Source: Cellvibrionales bacterium UBA2511
GTDB taxonomy: Bacteria; Pseudomonadota; Gammaproteobacteria; Pseudomonadales; Porticoccaceae
Direction: 5' to 3'
NCBI GenBank assembly: GCA_002341315.1
Contig: DDNV01000014.1
Location: 1-15,354, forward strand
Length of the DNA stretch: 15,354 nucleotides
How positions within the stretch are numbered: position 1 is the stretch's first letter; each line of letters begins with the position of its first letter. The notes beneath the pieces are model-generated. The model was not told where the DNA came from. It made no database searches and saw nothing but the letters and a program-made list of their open reading frames with translations. The position numbers and the translations under genes are program-made. Below are positions 6,601 through 13,411 of this stretch, piece after piece.

Positions 6601-7383
6601 ATGTTGAAAGGAAAAACCGCGCTGGTGACCGGCTCCACCAGTGGCATCGGCTATGCCATGGCCGATCGGCTGGCCAACGCTGGCGCCAATATCGTGCTGC
6701 ACGGCCTGATGGACCCCGCCCAGGGACAATCCCTGGCGGAAGAATTCGAATCCCGCTACGGCATCCAGTGCCTGTTCAGCGACGCGGACATTTCCTCGGC
6801 CGAGGGCAATGAAGCACTGGTGACAGCCTCGCTGGAGAAGTTCGGGCAGGTGGATGTTCTGGTCAACAATGCCGGGATTCAGCACACTGCCTCTGTGGAA
6901 GATTTCCCGGTGGCGAAGTGGGATGCGATTCTCGCTATTAACCTGAGTTCCGCGTTTCACACCACCCGCCTGCTGGTGCCCGGCATGCAGCAGCGCGGCT
7001 GGGGGCGCATCATCAATATCGCTTCGGTGCACGGCCTGGTGGCTTCCCTGCAAAAGGCCGCCTATGTGGCCGCCAAGCACGGTATTGTCGGCCTCACCAA
7101 GGTGGTGGCGCTGGAGAATGCAGACAAGGGTGTCACCGCGAATGCCATTTGCCCGGGTTGGGTGGATACCGAACTGGTGGCGGCGCAGTTCCAGGCCACG
7201 GCAGATCGCGACGGTGTGAGCTTTGAAGAGGGCAAGCGCCGCACCATTGTCGCCAAGCAACCGGTGCCCAAGGCGACTCAGCCTTCGGCCCTGGGCGACC
7301 TGGCGGTTTTCCTCTGCTCAGATGCCGCGGCCACGATTACCGGTGCCAGCCTGCCGGTGGACGGGGGCTGGACCGCTCAATAA
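6601..7383 (+). CDS. bdhA: 3-hydroxybutyrate dehydrogenase (short-chain dehydrogenase/reductase)
   Basis: The enzyme oxidises (R)-3-hydroxybutyrate to acetoacetate with NAD+ in the cytosol. The 260-residue product has the cofactor motif TGSTSGIG (residues 10-17), NNAG (89-92), and the catalytic serine, tyrosine and lysine at S142, Y155 and K159. These are the same positions as in well studied 3-hydroxybutyrate dehydrogenases. Specificity is also indicated by QHTASVEDFP after NNAG, SVHGLVAS around the catalytic serine, and CPGWVDTELV plus the KQPVPKATQP loop. The reading frame is open 150 bases further upstream, but homologues start at MLKGKTALVTG, and GAGGTGA sits ahead of the ATG at 6601. 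It lies two transcription units downstream of scoAB, whose substrate is its product. Confidence 0.93.
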   Translation: MLKGKTALVTGSTSGIGYAMADRLANAGANIVLHGLMDPAQGQSLAEEFESRYGIQCLFSDADISSAEGNEALVTASLEKFGQVDVLVNNAGIQHTASVEDFPVAKWDAILAINLSSAFHTTRLLVPGMQQRGWGRIINIASVHGLVASLQKAAYVAAKHGIVGLTKVVALENADKGVTANAICPGWVDTELVAAQFQATADRDGVSFEEGKRRTIVAKQPVPKATQPSALGDLAVFLCSDAAATITGASLPVDGGWTAQ

Positions 7384-7388
7384 GGGTC

Positions 7389-7430
7389 GGCCGCTGTTTT
7401 CGACGACGGGTTGTTTGTTGGGCAGCGGCC
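7389..7430. repeat. Inverted repeat between bdhA and rimO
   Basis: GGCCGCTG (7389-7396) and CAGCGGCC (7423-7430) are perfect 8-base inverted copies separated by 26 bases, with possible G-T pairs extending the stem. It starts five bases after the bdhA stop. No T-run follows, so it is not a clear intrinsic terminator; it could act as a 3' end stabiliser of the bdhA message. Confidence 0.4.
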
Positions 7431-7448
7431 CCGGATATGCTGTAAAAT
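7418..7448 (+). promoter_or_regulatory. Possible rimO promoter
   Basis: TAAAAT at 7443-7448 matches five of six -10 positions. The best -35 is TTGGGC at 7418-7423 with a long 19-base spacer. The start codon of rimO is 67 bases downstream. The weak spacing keeps confidence low. Confidence 0.35.
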
Positions 7449-7514
7449 CCGCGCCTTTCTTCTGCCCGGTCATCTCTTTTCGAGCTGGCCGGGCCAACGA
7501 GCGGGTCAGGTATT

Positions 7515-8831
7515 GTGTCAGGCAAAGTTGGATTTATTTCGTTAGGTTGTCCCAAGGCGCTGGTGGATTCCGAGCGTATCCTCACTCAGCTGCGACTGGA
7601 GGGCTACCAGGTCTCTGCCAGTTACCAGAATGCCGATGTGGTGGTGGTCAATACCTGCGGGTTTCTCGATAGTGCCAAGCAGGAGTCGCTGGATGCTATC
7701 GGCGAGGCCATGGCGGAAAATGGCAGGGTTATCGTCACCGGTTGTATGGGCGGCGATGAGCAGGCTATCCGCAAAGTACATCCGGATGTGCTGGCCGTAT
7801 CGGGTCCCCATCAATACGAAGCGGTGGTGGGTGCTGTCCATCAGCATGTGCCACCCCCTGCGGACCACAATCCCTATGTGGACCTGGTGCCGAAGCAGGG
7901 TATTAAACTGACGCCGCGCCACTATTCCTACCTGAAAATTTCCGAAGGTTGTAATCATCGTTGCAGTTTCTGCATTATTCCCTCGCTGCGGGGGGATCTG
8001 GTGAGCCGTCCGATTGGCGAGGTGATGGATGAAGCAGAACGGTTGGTGAATGCCGGTACCAAAGAGTTACTGGTGATTTCGCAGGATACCAGTGCCTACG
8101 GGGTGGACATAAAATTTCGCACTGGGTTCTGGCAGGGCAAGCCGATCAAAACCCATATGCAACAGCTCTGCGAGGCATTGGGTGAACTGGGCGTCTGGAT
8201 TCGTTTGCATTATGTATACCCCTACCCCCATGTGGATAACCTGATCCCGTTGATGTCCGAGGGGCGGATTCTGCCCTATCTGGATATCCCTTTTCAGCAC
8301 GCCCACCCCGATGTACTGAAGGCGATGAAGCGGCCGGCCAACGAGGAGAAGGTACTGGAGCGTATCCACCGCTGGCGGGATCAGTGTCCGGATCTGTCCC
8401 TGCGAAGTACCTTTATCGTGGGTTTTCCCGGTGAGACCGAGGCACATTTCCAGTATTTGCTGGATTGGCTGAAAGAAGCCCAATTGGATCGGGTCGGCTG
8501 TTTCAAATACGAAGCGGTGGATGGAGCGCCCGCCAACGCCTTGCCCGGTGCCGTACCGGAAGCAATCAAGCAGCAACGCTGGGAGCGTTTTATGGAAGCG
8601 CAGCAGACAATCAGTGCTGCTCGGCTGCAGAACAAGGTTGGCAAGACGCTGCCCATATTGATTGATGAGGTGGATGAGGAAGGCGCTATTGGCCGCTCCA
8701 CTGCAGATGCTCCGGAAATTGACGGTAACGTGTTTCTCAATGGCGAGCAGACCCTGCAGCCCGGTGATCTGGTCAATGTCACCATTGACCAGTCGGATGA
8801 GTACGATCTCTGGGGTGAACTGGCCGATTGA
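7515..8831 (+). CDS. rimO: Ribosomal protein S12 methylthiotransferase RimO
   Basis: RimO is a radical-SAM enzyme with two iron-sulfur clusters that adds a methylthio group to the conserved aspartate of ribosomal protein S12. The 438-residue product has the N-terminal UPF0004 domain with cluster cysteines C12 ([12 protein letters not shown]), C48 (VNTCGFLD) and C77 (VTGCMGG). It then has the radical-SAM motif C146-x3-C150-x2-C153 ([10 protein letters not shown]) and a C-terminal TRAM domain (about residues 370-438). [12 protein letters not shown] and the [10 protein letters not shown] segment separate RimO from MiaB. The start is GTG at 7515, with a CAGG a few bases before it. The gene ends at a strong terminator and converges on slyD. 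No truncation is seen. Confidence 0.96.
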   Translation: MSGKVGFISLGCPKALVDSERILTQLRLEGYQVSASYQNADVVVVNTCGFLDSAKQESLDAIGEAMAENGRVIVTGCMGGDEQAIRKVHPDVLAVSGPHQYEAVVGAVHQHVPPPADHNPYVDLVPKQGIKLTPRHYSYLKISEGCNHRCSFCIIPSLRGDLVSRPIGEVMDEAERLVNAGTKELLVISQDTSAYGVDIKFRTGFWQGKPIKTHMQQLCEALGELGVWIRLHYVYPYPHVDNLIPLMSEGRILPYLDIPFQHAHPDVLKAMKRPANEEKVLERIHRWRDQCPDLSLRSTFIVGFPGETEAHFQYLLDWLKEAQLDRVGCFKYEAVDGAPANALPGAVPEAIKQQRWERFMEAQQTISAARLQNKVGKTLPILIDEVDEEGAIGRSTADAPEIDGNVFLNGEQTLQPGDLVNVTIDQSDEYDLWGELAD

Positions 8832-8881
8832 GCGGTCTGGCTGCTGTCAGGCTCGGGCAAGAGGGCGGCAACAAAGGAATG

Positions 8882-8914
8882 AAAAAGGCCAGCCTGTTTC
8901 GGCTGGCCTTTTTT
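8882..8914. terminator. Bidirectional rho-independent terminator between rimO and slyD
   Basis: GGCCAGCC-TGTTTC-GGCTGGCC is an 8-base-pair stem flanked by five A on the left and six T on the right. It can therefore stop transcription from both the plus-strand rimO and the minus-strand slyD. Confidence 0.93.
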
Positions 8915-8945
8915 GATGTAGCACGTTGCTAGTGCACGGTCATAC

Positions 8946-9428
8946 TCAGTGTTGGTGGCCCTCCGGCCCATGCACATGGCCGTGGGCCAGTTCTTCTTCT
9001 GTGGCTTCCCGGACGGTCTGGATTTTTACATCAAAGGTCAGATCCTTGCCTGCCAGCGGGTGGTTGCCGTCAACCGTCACGGTTTCTTCGGTGAAATCCC
9101 TGACCACGACCGAGACCGGGCCCGATTCAGTCTGTGCCTCGAAACGCATTCCGGTCTGCATGTCTTCCACTCCCTGGAATGCCTTGCGGGGAACCTCCTG
9201 CACCAGGTGATCCTGGTATTCACCATAGGCGTCGGCAGCGGGAACGTTGACTTTCATGGTATCGCCTTCAGTTTTGCCTTCCATCGCCTTCTCGAGACCG
9301 GGAATGATATTTTTATGGCCGTGCACGTAAGCCAGTGGTGCTGTATCGGTGGACGAATCAAGCTGAACGCCGTTCTCGTCAGTGAGGATGTAGTGAAAAA
9401 GCACGACGGCGTTCTCTGAAATATTCAT
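8946..9428 (-). CDS. slyD: FKBP-type peptidyl-prolyl cis-trans isomerase SlyD
   Basis: The 160-residue protein is an FKBP-fold prolyl isomerase with chaperone activity, cytosolic. The FKBP part is split: MNISENAVVLFHYILTDENG to about residue 70, with YVHGHKNIIPGLEKAMEG as the active-site loop. An insert-in-flap chaperone domain follows at about 70-125 (PADAYGEYQDHLVQEVPRKAF and onward). The fold closes at NHPLAGKDLTFDVKI. The tail HGHVHGPEGHQH has five histidines, a shortened form of the metal-binding tail of E. coli SlyD and without its cysteines. The ATG at 9428 has AAGGA six or seven bases upstream, and a near-consensus promoter sits at 9472-9500. The open frame further upstream is not homologous. 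Confidence 0.93.
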   Translation of the reverse strand: MNISENAVVLFHYILTDENGVQLDSSTDTAPLAYVHGHKNIIPGLEKAMEGKTEGDTMKVNVPAADAYGEYQDHLVQEVPRKAFQGVEDMQTGMRFEAQTESGPVSVVVRDFTEETVTVDGNHPLAGKDLTFDVKIQTVREATEEELAHGHVHGPEGHQH

Positions 9429-9432
9429 GAGG

Positions 9433-9450
9433 ATTCCTTTTGATGGGAAT
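9433..9450 (-). promoter_or_regulatory. Small hairpin over the slyD ribosome binding site
   Basis: In the slyD mRNA ATTCC (9450-9446) can pair with GGAAT (9437-9433), five base pairs around an 8-base loop. The second arm is part of the AAGGAAT ribosome binding site. Such a weak stem would open easily with heat, but it could equally be chance. Confidence 0.25.
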
Positions 9451-9471
9451 GAATTTTTGGATGAGGGACAC

Positions 9472-9500
9472 ATTATGAGTGAACAGGTTTGCTTTGCCAA
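9472..9500 (-). promoter_or_regulatory. Sigma70 promoter of slyD
   Basis: On the minus strand TTGGCA (9500-9495) and CATAAT (9477-9472) are each five of six matches to consensus and are exactly 17 bases apart. Transcription would start about 35-40 bases ahead of the slyD ATG. Confidence 0.7.
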
Positions 9501-9694
9501 GAAACGGCAGTGTGATGACAGTTTCGACTTTTTTCGACCGGATGGGAGGTATCTGGTCATGGGGCTAGCTGTCGACCTGTCTGGTAGACCTGTTTTTTGA
9601 TAAGTGCCGTTTTGCGACAGCCTTTGCCTGTCGGGGCGCAGGGGGGAAGTAACCGCTCTCAGGACCGGCTCATTGAGGCGGCTTTCGTAACAGA
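9501..9694. other. Non-coding stretch between slyD and nrdJ promoters
   Basis: I see no convincing gene here. The only local structure is a 6-base-pair hairpin, CGACAG (9615-9620) with CTGTCG (9628-9633). It has no T-run after it on either strand. The region may hold further nrdJ control sites, but none is recognisable. Confidence 0.5.
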
Positions 9695-9710
9695 ATACTA
9701 TCTGTAGTGT
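9695..9710. promoter_or_regulatory. NrdR box, upstream copy
   Basis: ATACTATCTGTAGTGT matches 13 of 16 positions of the palindromic NrdR consensus (ACACWATATATWGTGT, as I recall it). Its second half, TAGTGT, is perfect. It is paired with a second box 31 bases further on. Confidence 0.7.
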
Positions 9711-9725
9711 TATATCTGGAAACAG

Positions 9726-9741
9726 CCACTAGATATTGTAT
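9726..9741. promoter_or_regulatory. NrdR box, downstream copy
   Basis: CCACTAGATATTGTAT also matches 13 of 16 consensus positions. The two boxes start 31 bases apart with a 15-base spacer, the three-helical-turn spacing normal for NrdR sites. This makes each more credible than its own score. Confidence 0.7.
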
Positions 9742-9744
9742 ACT
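9739..9744 (+). promoter_or_regulatory. Possible -10 element of nrdJab
   Basis: TATACT overlaps the end of the downstream NrdR box, a position where bound NrdR would block RNA polymerase. No good -35 is seen at 16-18 bases upstream, so the call is tentative. Confidence 0.35.
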
Positions 9745-9900
9745 CACCGACAGACAAGGATTATCGCTGGTCACCTGGATGGTATGTCCCAACTGCCATT
9801 CTGCCAGCAAAATCAGGGGAATTTCTTCGCAGTCCCCCCGCACGAAAAGACGGTTAAAAGCCGCTCACAGCCACATTTGTAACAAGGAAACAGCATTCTC
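9745..9900 (+). promoter_or_regulatory. Long nrdJab leader, possible degenerate cobalamin riboswitch
   Basis: If transcription starts after the -10 at 9739-9744 the leader is about 150 bases, long for a gene with a simple promoter. It contains GGGGA (9816-9820) that can pair with TCCCC (9833-9837), and GCAGTCCCCCCGC (9829-9841). Close to the gene is AGCCAC (9869-9874) followed at B12-box distance by AGGAAA (9885-9890). The order recalls a cobalamin riboswitch, but the core GCCACTG and the P3-P6 junction are not properly present. The reading frame of 67 codons in this stretch starts inside an NrdR box and is not credible as a gene. Confidence 0.2.
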
Positions 9901-12051
9901 ATGTCAATAGAAGCGCTTAAAACTGCAGATGAGCCCCATGCCATCGAAATCAGACTTCAGACTGCCTCCCAGGATATTTGGGATAAGAAATATCGTCTCA
10001 AGGACAAAAGTGGTAATCCGGTAGATGCGACGATTGATGCCACCTACAGTCGAGTCGCCAAAGCGCTATCCGAGGTGGAGGAGCCGGGTAAACAGGAGCA
10101 CTGGTACGAACGCTTTCTGTGGGCGTTGCGCAATGGTGCGATACCCGCTGGCCGGATTATTTCCAATGCGGGCGCGCTGGCCCATAAACCGGCAACGTCC
10201 ACCATTAACTGTACGGTCTCCGGTACCGTGCAGGATTCCATGCAGGGCATTCTGGAAAAAAATCTGGAGGCGGGTCTGACACTGAAAGCCGGTTGCGGTA
10301 TCGGTTATGAATTCTCCACCTTGCGCCCCAGGGGAGCCTATGTGTCAGGTGCGGGTGCCTACACCTCCGGGCCACTGTCCTTTATGGATATCTTTGACAA
10401 GATGTGCTTCACCGTGTCCTCTGCTGGTGGGCGTCGCGGTGCACAAATGGCCACCTTCGATGTAAGCCACCCGGACGTGGTGGATTTCATTCGTGCCAAG
10501 CGGGAGGATGGCCGTTTGCGGCAATTCAACCTGTCATTGCTGATCACCGAAGAATTTATGGAGGCGGTCAAAAGTGATGGCGACTGGTCCCTGAGCTTCC
10601 CGGTGTCCCATAAAGAGGTTGAGCAGGGCACGGTCGATCTCGCCGACGATACTTTACTGTGGAAGGAGTTTCCCACCACAGAAGGTTACATCGCCAATGA
10701 AGAAGGGTTGGTGGCCTGTCGCATTTATCGCACGGTCAAGGCCCGGCATATGTGGAACGTGATTATGAGTTCCACTTACGACTATGCGGAGCCCGGCTTT
10801 ATCCTTATCGACAAAGTGAATCGGCAGAACAATAACTGGTACTGTGAAAATATCCGGGCCACCAACCCCTGCGGCGAACAGCCTCTGCCGCCTTACGGCA
10901 GCTGTCTGCTGGGGTCAATCAACCTGACCCGGTTTGTTTTGGATCCGTTCACTGACAAAGCCCGTTTCGACTGGGACAATTACCGCGAAGTGGTCTCTGT
11001 GTTTACCCGGATGCTCGATAACGTGGTGGAAATCAACGGTCTGCCATTGGAAGGGCAGCGCGATGAAATTGTTAGAAAGCGTCGCCACGGTATGGGTTTC
11101 CTGGGGCTCGGTTCCACCATGACCATGCTGCGGGTGCCCTATGGCAGTGAAGAATCGCTGGTATTGACTGAGCAGGTTTCCCGCGAGATGGCGCTGGCGG
11201 GCTGGCGTACCGGGCTTGAGCTGGCCAAGGAAAAAGGCCCGGCTCCGATTATGGATGAAGAATTTGAGGTGACCGCTGAGATGCTGCGCCTGCGTCCCGA
11301 CATGGTGCAGGATGGCATTGTCATCGGCGACAAGCTCAAGGGTAAGGTATTGCAGGCCCGCTACAGTCGCTATATGCAGAAAGTGGCGGAGGTTGACCCC
11401 GGTCTGGTAGAAGAAATTGCCACGGTCGGGTGCCGTTTTACTCATCACTCATCCATTGCGCCCACCGGCACCATTTCGCTGTCATTGGCCAATAACGCCA
11501 GCAACGGTATCGAGCCCAGTTTTGCCCACCACTACTCCCGCAATGTGATTCGTGAAGGCAAAAAGTCCAAGGAAAAAGTGGATGTTTTTTCCTACGAGTT
11601 GCTGGCCTACCGGGAATTGATCAACGCCAGGGCCCTGCCTTTCAGCGACAAAGAGGGAGAGAAACTGCCCGATTATTTTATCTCCAGTGAAGATGTCAAA
11701 CCCCGTCAGCATGTGGACGTGCAGTCTGCCGCCCAGAAGTGGGTGGATTCGTCCATTTCCAAAACCATTAACGTGCCCACGGATTGTGACTTTGAGGATT
11801 TCAAGGATATCTATCTGTATGCCTACGAAAATGGACTGAAAGGCTGTACCACGTTCCGTTTTAATCCCGAAGCCTTCCAGGGTGTGTTGGTAAAAGAGAA
11901 AGATCTGGAAAACACCACTTACCGCTTTACGCTGGAGGATGGTTCCACGGTGGAGCTGAAGGGCAATGAGGAAGTGGAGTACGACGGTGAAACCCACAGT
12001 GCCGCCAACCTGTTCGATGCCTTGAAAGAAGGCTACTACGGCAAATTCTGA
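9901..12051 (+). CDS. nrdJa: Class II (adenosylcobalamin-dependent) ribonucleotide reductase, catalytic part NrdJa
   Basis: The 716-residue protein is the catalytic barrel of a B12-dependent ribonucleoside-diphosphate reductase, which makes deoxyribonucleotides with or without oxygen. Seen are the first redox cysteine C104 in STINCTVSG, the glycine-rich LKAGCGIGYEFSTLRPRGA, the SSAGGRRGAQMATFDVSHPD segment, and the thiyl-radical cysteine and glutamate C324 and E326 in NPCGEQPLPPYGSC. The SSIAPTGTISL phosphate-binding region and FEPSFAHHYSRN-like segment (IEPSFAHHYSRN) follow. A C-terminal module (YRFTLEDGSTVELKGNEEV to EGYYGKF) ends it. No ATP-cone is present at the N-terminus, and the C-terminal cysteine-rich part of full-length NrdJ is absent: it is encoded by the next gene. 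AAGGAA sits 11 bases before the ATG. Confidence 0.95.
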   Translation: MSIEALKTADEPHAIEIRLQTASQDIWDKKYRLKDKSGNPVDATIDATYSRVAKALSEVEEPGKQEHWYERFLWALRNGAIPAGRIISNAGALAHKPATSTINCTVSGTVQDSMQGILEKNLEAGLTLKAGCGIGYEFSTLRPRGAYVSGAGAYTSGPLSFMDIFDKMCFTVSSAGGRRGAQMATFDVSHPDVVDFIRAKREDGRLRQFNLSLLITEEFMEAVKSDGDWSLSFPVSHKEVEQGTVDLADDTLLWKEFPTTEGYIANEEGLVACRIYRTVKARHMWNVIMSSTYDYAEPGFILIDKVNRQNNNWYCENIRATNPCGEQPLPPYGSCLLGSINLTRFVLDPFTDKARFDWDNYREVVSVFTRMLDNVVEINGLPLEGQRDEIVRKRRHGMGFLGLGSTMTMLRVPYGSEESLVLTEQVSREMALAGWRTGLELAKEKGPAPIMDEEFEVTAEMLRLRPDMVQDGIVIGDKLKGKVLQARYSRYMQKVAEVDPGLVEEIATVGCRFTHHSSIAPTGTISLSLANNASNGIEPSFAHHYSRNVIREGKKSKEKVDVFSYELLAYRELINARALPFSDKEGEKLPDYFISSEDVKPRQHVDVQSAAQKWVDSSISKTINVPTDCDFEDFKDIYLYAYENGLKGCTTFRFNPEAFQGVLVKEKDLENTTYRFTLEDGSTVELKGNEEVEYDGETHSAANLFDALKEGYYGKF

Positions 12052-12065
12052 TCGGAAGCATAGAC

Positions 12066-12773
12066 ATGAGTGTAAAAATTGATAAAAAAATCGTTGACTA
12101 CAAGGTGGTGACACCTTCCAACGATGAGGTCATTCCCGAAGCAAAGACTGCGGCTGCAGAACTGGAGCGGGCTATTGTGCAGATGCACGAAAACCTCAGC
12201 CGGCCCGAAGAGCTGCACGGTAGTACCTACAAGGTAAAGACACCGCTGTCTGACCATGCGCTCTATATCACCATCAATGACATCATATTGAATCAGGGTA
12301 CCGATCATGAGCAGCGCCGTCCCTTCGAGATTTTCATCAACTCGAAGAACATGGATCAGTTCCAGCAGGTGGTGGCACTGACCCGGGTCATTTCTGCCGT
12401 ATTTCGCAAGGGGGGGGACTGCACTTTCCTGGCCGAGGAGTTGAAAGCGGTATTTGATCCGCAGGGCGGCTACTTCAAGCGAGGTGGAAAATTCATGCCA
12501 TCACTGGTGGCTGAGATAGGCGAAGCGATTGAGTCCCATCTGACCAAGATCGGCATGATGCAGGCGCCCAATCTGGGGGAGCACCAGATGGCGATTCTGG
12601 CGGAGAAGCGTGCCGAGTACGACGCGGCCAGTAGTTACACTGCCCCTGAAGGGAAGCAGAGCAATCCCTTTCCAGAAAGTGCCCAGCTCTGTCATAAGTG
12701 TATGACCAAAGCGGTCATCCTGATGGACGGCTGTATGACCTGTCTGAATTGCGGTGATTCAAAATGTGGTTAG
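12066..12773 (+). CDS. nrdJb: Class II ribonucleotide reductase, C-terminal part NrdJb (TSCPD domain)
   Basis: This 235-residue protein corresponds to the C-terminal region that is fused to the catalytic barrel in one-chain NrdJ. The TSCPD-type domain covers about residues 50-165 (GSTYKVKTPLSDHALYITIN, then RRPFEIFINSKNMDQFQQVV, then LTRVISAVFRKGGDCTFLAE). A linker of about 40 residues follows. The tail carries six cysteines at 209, 212, 223, 226, 229 and 234 (CHKC, CMTCLNCGDSKC). They may bind zinc and re-reduce the active-site disulfide. The gene starts 14 bases after nrdJa with GGAAG seven bases before the ATG, so both are one operon and must work together as in Pseudomonas NrdJa/NrdJb. 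Confidence 0.93.
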   Translation: MSVKIDKKIVDYKVVTPSNDEVIPEAKTAAAELERAIVQMHENLSRPEELHGSTYKVKTPLSDHALYITINDIILNQGTDHEQRRPFEIFINSKNMDQFQQVVALTRVISAVFRKGGDCTFLAEELKAVFDPQGGYFKRGGKFMPSLVAEIGEAIESHLTKIGMMQAPNLGEHQMAILAEKRAEYDAASSYTAPEGKQSNPFPESAQLCHKCMTKAVILMDGCMTCLNCGDSKCG

Positions 12774-12818
12774 CCAGTATTGTTAATGATTGAAAGTGCC
12801 GAAACGGGAACGGCCATT

Positions 12819-12843
12819 GCCGGGGTTATCCCCGGCTTTTTTT
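12819..12843 (+). terminator. Rho-independent terminator of nrdJab
   Basis: GCCGGGG-TTAT-CCCCGGC is a 7-base-pair GC-rich stem with a tetraloop and a run of seven T. It lies 45 bases after the nrdJb stop and ten bases before the convergent kinase gene ends. Confidence 0.95.
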
Positions 12844-12853
12844 GCCCAACGCT

Positions 12854-13372
12854 TTATCGGGGAGTTCTGGACAGGCCGGTGACAGCGGAACAAACCATGC
12901 TGACAACCTGTTCAGTGCTCGCATCCGCACAGTGAATGGTGGCATCTGCGTATTCGCGATAGAGCGTGTCCCGCTCCGCATAAAGTGCAGCAAAGCTTTG
13001 CTCCGGGCGGCGTGCAATGCCCCGCGTTTCATAATCGTGGATGCGTTGGCGCAGCGTCTGCAGGGGTGTTTCAAGATAGACAATGATGCCGTTCTGTTGC
13101 AGGTGTGATATGCCTGTCTTGCTATAGACAGCGCTGCCCCCGGTGGCGACCACCAGGTTGTGCCCGTCAATAGCCTGTAACGCTGAGGCCTCGCAGTCCC
13201 TCAGGTATAGATAGCCTTTCTCGTCCATCAGTTGTTGCAGTGTTTTGCCCTCGCGAATCTGCAATAAAATATCGGTGTCGACAAAGTTTTTGCCCAGTTT
13301 CTTGGCCAGAAGCAGACCGACCGTGCTTTTTCCGGCCCCGGGCATCCCGATCAAAACGATATTGCTTTTCAT
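12854..13372 (-). CDS. Shikimate kinase-like protein
   Basis: The 172-residue P-loop kinase resembles shikimate kinase, which phosphorylates the 3-hydroxyl of shikimate in chorismate synthesis. Walker A is GMPGAGKST (9-17, with K15). D32 and D34 are in FVDTD, R58 is in LRDCEA, and the lid arginine R117 is in ETRGIARRP. The adenine/closing segment is LYAERDTLYREYAD. These numbers agree with known shikimate-kinase substrate residues. The usual GGG of the substrate site is GGS here (78-80). The gene is not next to aroB, the normal partner of aroK. It lies 39 bases after the LysR gene on the same strand, with AAGGA eight bases before its ATG. It may be a second, specialised kinase rather than the main AroK. 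Confidence 0.8.
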   Translation of the reverse strand: MKSNIVLIGMPGAGKSTVGLLLAKKLGKNFVDTDILLQIREGKTLQQLMDEKGYLYLRDCEASALQAIDGHNLVVATGGSAVYSKTGISHLQQNGIIVYLETPLQTLRQRIHDYETRGIARRPEQSFAALYAERDTLYREYADATIHCADASTEQVVSMVCSAVTGLSRTPR

Positions 13373-13411
13373 GGTGGTATTCCTTATCTAGGCAGCCTGG
13401 AACGGCCCGGT

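Noticed and set aside
9429..9560. N-terminal extension of slyD
   Set aside because: A near-consensus slyD promoter (9472-9500) lies inside it and the conserved FKBP start is at 9428.
9615..9633. Hairpin as a terminator
   Set aside because: A 6-base-pair stem with no T-run on either strand, and no gene ends here.
9707..9910. Open frame of 67 codons in the nrdJ leader
   Set aside because: It starts inside an NrdR-box pair, overlaps the nrdJa start, has no ribosome binding site and no family-like pattern.
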